Shown in pieces: positions 49,383 through 64,000 of a stretch of 64,000 bases of DNA (position 1 is its first letter; each line of letters starts with the position of its first letter). A program made the translations under genes and the position numbers. The notes under the pieces were generated by a model. That model made no database searches and was not told the origin of the DNA. It saw only the letters and a list, made by a program, of their open reading frames with translations. The stretch comes from Jacaranda mimosifolia (lineage: Eukaryota; Streptophyta; Magnoliopsida; Lamiales; Bignoniaceae). Location of the stretch: positions 21,991,578-22,055,577 of the forward strand of contig CM032131.1 in the NCBI GenBank assembly GCA_018894105.1, written 5' to 3'.

Positions 49383-50121
49383 ATGGCTCAAGCGGCTGAA
49401 AACCAAGACCACAGCCCCGAAATCAAAGAGCCCTCTTCCAAAGTTCCGAAGCTCCACCAAAACGGCGTTTCTGAAAATAAGCCCCATGAAATCACTTTGT
49501 TTTTACGGGTCAAAAAGCTCTCTGAGAAAGCTATTTTGCCTTCGAGGGGTTCCCCTCTCTCTGCAGGCTATGATCTTTCCAGGTATATTCGCTTACACCC
49601 ATGTTGTATGCAAGAGAAAGATACATAGCACTGTTATTCATTGTAGTAATTTGTTCCGATGTTTTTAGTGCAACTGAGACTACTGTGCCCGCCAGAGGCA
49701 AAGTCCTGATACCCACTGATCTCAGCATCGCCATCCCCGAAGGAACTTACGCTCGCGTTGGTAATTTTTCCGATTACTTCAGGCTTCTCACATAAGAATA
49801 TATGTTTAACTCTTGATCTTAATTTCTGGGTTCTTCTTAATCGGTGGGTTGATTCTATTTCTCTTGAATTTTGTAGCGCCACGATCGGGTTTAGCTTGGA
49901 AGCACTCAATCGATGTGGGGGCAGGGGTGATTGATGCCGACTACAGGGGGCCAGTTGGGGTGATTTTGTTCAACCATTCAGATGTTGATTTTGAAGTGAA
50001 GGCTGGTGAGAGGATTGCGCAGCTGATCATTGAGAAAATTGTAACGCCTGAGGTGACTGAAGTTGATGATCTTGATTCAACTGTCAGAGGGTCTGGAGGA
50101 TTTGGATCCACAGGCGTTTGA
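49383..50121 (+). CDS. DUT: Deoxyuridine 5'-triphosphate nucleotidohydrolase (dUTPase)
   Basis: Hydrolyses dUTP to dUMP and pyrophosphate, which keeps uracil out of DNA and supplies dUMP for dTMP synthesis; homotrimeric, Mg-dependent. Exons 49,383-49,582, 49,669-49,760 and 49,877-50,121 join in frame to 178 residues, close to the usual plant length. The five dUTPase motifs are present: AGYDLSS (about 61-67), PRSGLA (about 98-103), [13 protein letters not shown] (about 113-125), ERIAQLI (about 143-149) and the C-terminal [10 protein letters not shown]. The first ~35 residues are a polar extension without an obvious targeting signal, so it may be cytosolic or nuclear. The ATG is the first in-frame one after the TATA-like box that fits the family; an upstream in-frame ATG at 49,332 would add 17 residues. 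The gene is convergent with the RING-H2 gene 733 bp away. No break seen. Confidence 0.97.
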
Positions 50122-50853
50122 ATATTGGTATTTCGGGTATTATATTTCTAATGTCTACGAGGTTGGTATTATGTGAGGAGTATAGTAAGGGGGTGGCATT
50201 TTGGGGGAAAGTTTTTGGTTATCTTGTGTTTGTTCGGTAGTTTTGTTGAACACTGTGGATATGTTGTCATTTCCTTGATATCATATCATATTTTGCCGGG
50301 CTGATTTTAGTGCTAGATCATTGCAAGCTATAAGCAAACTTAATTCCTGCTAGATGATCTAATTGAAGATTGGTTTTATATATTGGTACTTTGGTTAAAT
50401 GCAATACTAATACAAATTGACCCTTGCGATAATCGAAAAGCAAAAAACATCCCTTCTAATAAAAAAGATACTAAAACATCATGGTGTGTTCATAGAAATA
50501 AGACAAATAAGCAAAAAACTCCTGGTCACGGAGAAGGTGGTGTGCATGTTTTTATAAACACACGGCATTGAGAGGCAAAAGGTAACTTAAAAGAGGGAAG
50601 ATAGGTGGTGCAAAGCAGCAAGAATAAATTTTTGCTCCCTCTTTGCTTTTTTCCTTGTCAAAAGAAAAAAAAGAGGGAGAAATATGCTTATTCTAGAAAA
50701 GGGAGTCCAGAAAAAATGAGTAGAAATTATGTTTATCCTTCAATGATCACATTTGCTTTTCAAGATAAACTTCCACCATCATCAACTAGAACCCTTTGCT
50801 GTATCAATTACTATACTCTGAATTTACGTTTAGATGGCAGTATATGACTTTCT

Positions 50854-51258
50854 TCAACCACAAAAACTGTGTCTAAATCTAAATGGAGCCCGACAAACTG
50901 GGCAAGTGAGCCTCTTCGACAGCCAAGGATCAATGCACTGAGCATGATACTCATGGTGGCAAGCCGGAAGTACTCTGCAAACTTCTGCGTTCTGGAGGTT
51001 TTCCAAGCAGATGGCACAGGTTGAGCTATTTGCTCCTACGTTTTGGTACAAACAAGTTATCTCTTGTAACTCTTCAACAGATAAATGGGAATATGAACTC
51101 TGATCAGCTGTCTCTGAATCTCGATCACCACCTATATTTTCTTGATTTTGGCTTATGAAATCTATGACTAGATAGCAGCACATTACATATACTATAAGGA
51201 TGCCAATGATACAAATGAAGGAAAGAGGGGGAGGTAGATCAGGTAATGCGGAGACCAT
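50854..51258 (-). CDS. RING-H2 finger membrane protein (ATL-like E3 ligase)
   Basis: A single uninterrupted 134-residue ORF. An N-terminal hydrophobic segment (about residues 13-35) should anchor it in a membrane. A polar middle follows, then a RING-H2 domain at about 81-122 with the pattern C-x2-C-x15-C-x-H-x2-H-x2-C-x10-C-x2-C (CAIC, CHHEYH, CIDPW, CPVC). The proline before Trp in IDPW is typical of RING fingers that bind E2 enzymes. The arrangement, intronless gene and length fit the ATL family of ubiquitin ligases, although the GLD motif is only weakly represented (HLSVEEL). Substrates are unknown. The gene lies between the dUTPase gene (convergent) and the isomerase gene (same strand). 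Confidence 0.9.
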   Translation of the reverse strand: MVSALPDLPPPLSFICIIGILIVYVMCCYLVIDFISQNQENIGGDRDSETADQSSYSHLSVEELQEITCLYQNVGANSSTCAICLENLQNAEVCRVLPACHHEYHAQCIDPWLSKRLTCPVCRAPFRFRHSFCG

Positions 51259-51632
51259 TTTTGTTTTGAGGTGTTTTTAACTTTTAGGGAGAATTTCAAA
51301 GTCCTGATTATGTACAGGAGAAAGACCTGTTTATAGAATCAAAAGAGGAATAAGCCAGAAGCAATATAAGTGGGGAGTATTGCCCCCATGTAAAGCTATT
51401 ATTGATATGGTTTTGGCTTAGTTTTGGGTTTTGATTCTTCTGGCGGATTTAACAAGCAAAGCTTGTATGAAGTGCGTCAAGTTTTAACGACACGTTTGGT
51501 GACTGTGATAAGGAGGATTATGGGAAATTTTCTCGTACAAGTCAATGAGACATGGAGGCATCCATTATTAGATTATAGATTGTGATACGTCCAAAATGGA
51601 CCATTGAATAGACTATTCAATTATTTTGCAAT

Positions 51633-51697
51633 ACACACACACACACATATATATATAGTAAAAAAGTTAGATTAGACGCAAATTCAAAAGGGATTTG

Positions 51698-51747
<50 letters not shown>
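51633..51747. repeat. (AC)n(AT)n and (ATT)n microsatellites
   Basis: An AC run passing into AT at 51,633-51,657, and about 16 ATT units at 51,699-51,747, in the 5' flank of the RING-H2 gene. The rest of 51,259-52,226 has no supported gene. Confidence 0.9.
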
Positions 51748-51748
<1 letters not shown>

Positions 51749-52540
51749 GTAATATTTTGCTTCTTGGAAAATAATAATTTGTTCAAAACAAGAGCGCTAA
51801 ACAGACAAAATTAGGTATAAGACATACCCTAACCCTTTTGTCTGATCCAAATCCTTCTACGGTCCACGCCAAACAGATCCTTTAAAAACTTGCTTAGACC
51901 AAATAAATTGACAACTTTTTTAACTTGCAGCAACATATCAGCAAAAGAGCATTTAGGTTGACTTGTTGCACATAACGGGCATTGCAATCCACCATCACAT
52001 GTTTATTCCTTGTTTGTAAGGTGAACCATCGTTGACAATTAAGATGAGGTCCTCTCTGGTGCAAAATAAGTGTCATGGGTAAATTACTATGTCGTTTATT
52101 CTCCTTTCTATTCAGTCGAAAATTTATATTTCTTGGTGAGCAAAGACACACAGTTTTGGATATGTTAATGCTTGAAAAATAAAAATTGAAGTACAAGAAA
52201 AAGAGCAAAGCACAAATAAGAAGTAGTCAACGTACTCCCCTCAAACTTGTAAGTATTATTGCTATATATCGTGCAGTAAGATTGTTATGACCATTTATGT
52301 TCATAAGTACAAGTGTATAATTTAGGGGAATTGCACAAGATATGCGCTCATCAAAAGAAAGAACAGGCACTGCCAGTTGATTGTGAATGAGGCAGCTTAG
52401 CAGAAATATGGTCGTGAACAAGAAAAATTTAGCCATAAAGTTATACAACCTAAGCCACCAGCAAACTTGTCAAGCCACTATCCCATGTCAACAGGGGAAC
52501 CCGAATTGTTAGCCTGACCATGCTTCAATGGGTTCGACCA

Positions 52541-60791
<8,251 letters not shown>

Positions 60792-61201
60792 CTAGAAGAA
60801 TTCCAATGCAATTGCACAGTTCAAATTCCGATTTTTAATATCAATAAAAGAAAAAGGGAAAAAAATTGGAAGCCAATACTAATGGATGTAATTAATAATC
60901 GCACAACACTGAACAACTACTCTAACCACTTTCCTTATCAGGTCTCTGTTTTCCTACACATTTAAATTTCTTTACTCATCAGTCCTGATGTATTGTTCTA
61001 GAGTCAATATAATGAAAAGCAGCTGTCCCTAAATCATAAATTCAATACCTCCACCATTAATATCTGATTAACAGCATTCTATCCAATCTACCAAATTATT
61101 TTTCAGAGAATCAGCTCGATCCAAAAATCAAACATAGAATGCTTAAATTAATCTGGAAGATATAAAGGATGGAAGAGAAAGAATAAGCTGAAGAAGAATA
61201 C
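60792..61201 (-). other. 5' UTR intron of PGIC
   Basis: Donor TTAAG|GTATTC at 61,202/61,201 and acceptor TTCTAG immediately before the start codon at 60,791. The pyrimidine-rich 3' part supports splicing. The leader exon would be about 61,202-61,255. Confidence 0.6.
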
Positions 61202-61280
61202 CTTAAGGTGGTAATCTATAACGAGATTAGCTCAGAGCGAAGTAGTATACTATTACTCTCCACAGAAAGAACAGAACGAC

Positions 61281-61392
61281 TTTATATTGGTGTAAGAGAA
61301 AATAAATCCTTTTTTCATTTATTTTTCCTGACAGTAAATGAGGACAATGAATAAAAGATGGGGAAAAGGTAAAGAAACGAGGACGTCACGTG
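61281..61392 (-). promoter_or_regulatory. PGIC promoter elements: TATA/CCAAT and G-box
   Basis: On the minus strand CCAATATAAA lies at 61,281-61,290, about 30 bp upstream of the proposed leader exon. A composite ACGT site (GACGTCACGTG, G-box CACGTG at 61,387-61,392) lies about 100 bp farther upstream. G-box sites bind bZIP and bHLH factors in light and sugar responses; use here is inferred. Confidence 0.45.
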
Positions 61393-61526
61393 CGGATATC
61401 TTTGGACGATGCGGATCAGATGCTTTTCGAGGCTTTTTGGCCGGTGATTTCTTCATAGCCAACGGCTACGATTTGGTGGAGGTGAGAATGATCTGATAAA
61501 AAGTGTCTAATGGACCAAAATGCCTT

Positions 61527-61598
61527 TTCCGTTGCCGGGAATCGAACCCGGGTCTCCTGGGTGAAAGCCAGATATCCTAACCGCTGGACGACAACGGA
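61527..61598 (-). tRNA. tRNA-Glu (anticodon UUC), nuclear
   Basis: 72 nt on the minus strand. The acceptor stem TCCGTTG pairs with CAACGGA, followed by discriminator A. The anticodon arm CTGGC-TTTCACC-CAG has UUC in the loop, and the T arm GGGTTCGATTCCC is intact with the universal TTCGA. No intron, and CCA is not encoded. A T4 tract (61,516-61,519, minus) is a likely Pol III terminator. Confidence 0.95.
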
Positions 61599-61689
61599 TT
61601 GATGCTAGCAAGTTCCTATTTTATAGTATTAGTAATCAAATAATAGAAATTTCCAATTCTTCTATCCTCTTTGAAAAGATGCAAAATCA

Positions 61690-62660
61690 CCAAAATTAGT
61701 GTTTGATTAAAATTGAATATTGCAGTCATAGTCACCCAAAATATTGCCAATTGGTTCATGAACATTCAATAAAAATATATGGTTTTAGATTTAAATAACC
61801 CTTTTAAAAATTTCAAAATTATCAAATTTATATTGTGTAACATGGGAAGGGTATTAATTGACTAATATAACTTAATTTTGACTAAAGGTAATTTTTGGTA
61901 ATTATGAATTTTTTAAACAGGTTACATTGCAAAATCATATATTCTTGTCATTGAATGTTCATCAACCAATTAGTATTTTGTTAATATACTGTATAATATA
62001 AAAATGGTGTGTGTTGACTGCAATTGTTCATTTTTTATTACCACGAAATACTAAGGGAATGTTTGGTTTTTTTTTTTATATGATTTTATTATGTGTTTTG
62101 GGAGAATGAATTATTGAAAAATGTGAAAGTTATTTTTTTTTTATGTTTGTTTATATTTTTAGGAAAATATTTTTTATTGTAGCAGTCAAATCAATGCTTT
62201 TTTATTGAATTTTTTGGAGTGAATGGAATTGAGCGATTTTTTTAATATTAAAATAATAATAATAAAATATATAATATGTATGTATATATTGAAAAATGTG
62301 TATTTTGAAGAGAAAATGGGGATATGTTTGGTTATATTTTCCCAAAATAATGTTGTTTGGGGAAATATAACCAAACAAAGCCTAATATTTTGGTCATCTC
62401 AAATTCTTTAAAGATATATGAATTTGAAATCATGTATTTTTATTGAATGTTCACTAACCAATTAGAATAATACTTCTAAAAAATTATTTTGATTGGTGAA
62501 CATTCCGCAAAAATATATAATTTTCAAATTCATCTAACATCTTTAAAATTTCAAACAAATAATAAAATTTGGTTAAAATTTAGAATTGTAGTCAATGGTC
62601 ATTCGAAATATTTTAATTAATTGATAAGCACTCAATGAAAATGTATGAATTTTAAATTAT
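61690..62660. repeat. Palindromic AT-rich repeats around a MITE
   Basis: 61,690-61,790 is the approximate reverse complement of 61,925-62,035; the shared core is ATTGAATGTTCATSAACCAATT. Related sequence recurs in both orientations at 62,415-62,540 and 62,585-62,650. A Tourist-like MITE interrupts the block. No ORF. Confidence 0.55.
62055..62382 (+). mobile_element. Tourist-like MITE, intact copy
   Basis: 328 bp with ends GGGAATGTTTGGTT and, in reverse complement, GGCTTTGTTTGGTT, flanked by TAA on both sides (62,052-62,054 and 62,383-62,385), the PIF/Harbinger target. It matches the split copy at 40,323-43,458. No ORF. Confidence 0.85.
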
Positions 62661-62672
62661 TCTTAAACTCAT

Positions 62673-63398
62673 TGACATGGGATGGCCCAAATGCTTGGGC
62701 CCAAACCAGCAAGGTCCAACGAGAGACGGCAGCCCAACTGAGACTCAGGGCCCATACGTCTCATCGACTTCACTCGACCGGACTCATGGTCCGTACGTCT
62801 CGTCGACTTCACTCGACTGGATCTACACAGGCCCAGTCAGGTTCCCTGGACCTGCAAAAGTTCTTCGACCTCATCTGAGGTCGAGTCCAGTACAGTACTC
62901 TGCCACCACATTTAATGCACTGGCAGGTGCCACGCCTCCGCATTAATGGCGCATGCTGTTCCCCTCACCGTCTGACATAGCAGGTGCCGCTACAGTGTAT
63001 ACTATCTTGTCCTTGGAACCTAGAAGGGCAGCTGGCTGAAAATATTCAAATAGGGAAAATGACTAAATATCCCAGGCCCAAGGTTGGCGGCCCGGGGAAA
63101 TACCTAAGGGCTTTTCAGACATTTCCTAGGAAGAGAAGGATATATATACCCTCAACCCTACCCTTCAGAGGTACGCACTCATATACACCAAAAAGCCCTT
63201 ACCCCTTTGATCGATTGTTGAGGTCGAATCTTACTGACTTGATCGTCGGAGGGCCTAAGCCGAGGGCCACTCGGCTAACTTAACGTTTACTGTGACTGCA
63301 GGATTCTTTCCCTACTATAACAGGAACGTGATCCATCCGGGTCGAGTTCTACCATCGTTCTAGCCGGGACCCTAGCCCAGCGAAACGAACCCTCATCA
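62673..63398 (+). repeat. 5' LTR of a second Tat-like gypsy element
   Basis: Opens TGACATGGGATGGCCCAA and ends CCCTCATCA directly before the primer binding site TTTGGCGCCGTCTGTGGGAA at 63,399. Both ends resemble those of the LTRs at 26,586 and 38,031. A TATATATACC promoter motif lies near 63,139-63,148. An imperfect tandem repeat of about 45 bp (CGTCTCRTCGACTTCACTCG) occurs at about 62,757 and 62,803. Confidence 0.85.
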
Positions 63399-63440
63399 TT
63401 TGGCGCCGTCTGTGGGAAACCTTGAATCCTCTGTCGGAAA

Positions 63441-64000
63441 ATGGTAAACACTAGGCGAGCCCCATCGGGAAGAGATGAAAATAGAAGGTCCAGCTCCTCC
63501 CCTATCGTCAGGACCCGGAGCCGAATACACAAGGACCAAGCGCTCCGCCTGAGCCGGTGGTCACACTCACGATGCCGCAGCTAATGCAGCTCATTAGTGA
63601 GCAAATTTCTGTGCAGATTTCAGCACAACTCTCCGCCGCCCTAAACAGGCATACGGTGCAGCCGGAGCCGGCGGTCAGCACCACGCCGCAGCCCGCGGCC
63701 CCAGAAAAAGCACGGCCTGAAGAGCCTTCTCAATGGCTGGAATCGCCAAGACACCAGTTCAGGAGAGATTCGAGCCCTGGCCGTTTTCCTAGAGAAGCAG
63801 CCCGCCCCTAGCCGAGGGAGGAGGTAGCAGACTCCGTGGATCATGACGTACGGCCCATTCGCGCCCCACAGCGCGATAGGGCCGAGCGTTCCAGACACAA
63901 GCCGGGCAGAGGTGTTTGCCAAGCAGATCAGCAAGAATGGGAGGAGGTATCTCACCAGGTGCAACAGTTGAATAGGCACCTGGAGGAGATCTCGAGAAGG
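63441..64000 (+). pseudogene. Tat-like gag, 5' part, frameshifted, runs off the window
   Basis: Starts MVNTRRAPSGRDENRRSSSS, 42 bp after the LTR. It then shifts frame near 63,540 into MPQLMQLISEQISVQ and LNRHTVQPEPA, meets a stop at 63,809, and continues in another frame with QEWEEVSHQVQQLNRHLEEI at the window edge. It matches the gag of the element at 26,586-38,824 piece by piece. At least one single-base loss and one stop make it inactive. Confidence 0.85.

Noticed and set aside
51894..52208. 104-residue minus-strand ORF
   Set aside because: No start context, domain or splice support; similar in character to chance ORFs in the region.

Overview
This window is nuclear DNA from a flowering plant, very probably a eudicot and possibly an asterid; that lineage guess rests only on the look of the proteins. 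It is AT-rich, with split genes carrying plant-type GT-AG introns. It holds four intact protein-coding genes and one tRNA gene, and most of the rest is layered transposable elements.

Layout. 1-11,400: a SINE-like insertion, then an EXA1-type GYF-domain gene on the minus strand; ten coding exons assemble in frame to about 1,829 residues. 11,400-26,580: gene-free DNA with a Helitron-like element, several copies of a Tourist-like family, a decayed Ty1/copia fragment with its 3' LTR, and a probable minus-strand solo LTR. 26,586-38,824: a complete but inactivated Ty3/gypsy element on the minus strand, about 12.2 kb, Tat-like. It has matching LTRs, a near-perfect target duplication, an extra antisense ORF, 69-bp tandem repeats and two nested hAT-type MITEs. 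38,830-49,200: AT-rich DNA with a Tourist-like MITE split by a Mutator-like element that carries a broken piece of a Group I WRKY gene, a second element with terminal inverted repeats and a C-rich core, and a third hAT MITE lying just upstream of the next gene.

49,200-61,600 is the second gene-rich block. It has a dUTPase gene (three exons, plus strand) with E2F-like promoter motifs, a single-exon RING-H2 membrane protein gene (minus), the cytosolic glucose-6-phosphate isomerase gene (23 coding exons, minus, 569 residues) and a nuclear tRNA-Glu(UUC) (minus). 61,600-62,670 holds palindromic repeats and another Tourist-like MITE. From 62,673 the 5' end of a second Tat-like gypsy element of the same family begins on the plus strand and runs off the window.

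The genes do not form one pathway. The gene products are a translation and silencing adaptor (EXA1), a nucleotide-pool enzyme (dUTPase), a ubiquitin-ligase-like protein and a glycolytic enzyme. The most unusual items are the gene-carrying Mutator-like element nested in a MITE, a run of stem-loops in the copia LTR that share a purine tetraloop but have unrelated stems, a fused and duplicated MITE/gag junction, and a MITE inserted beside the dUTPase promoter.
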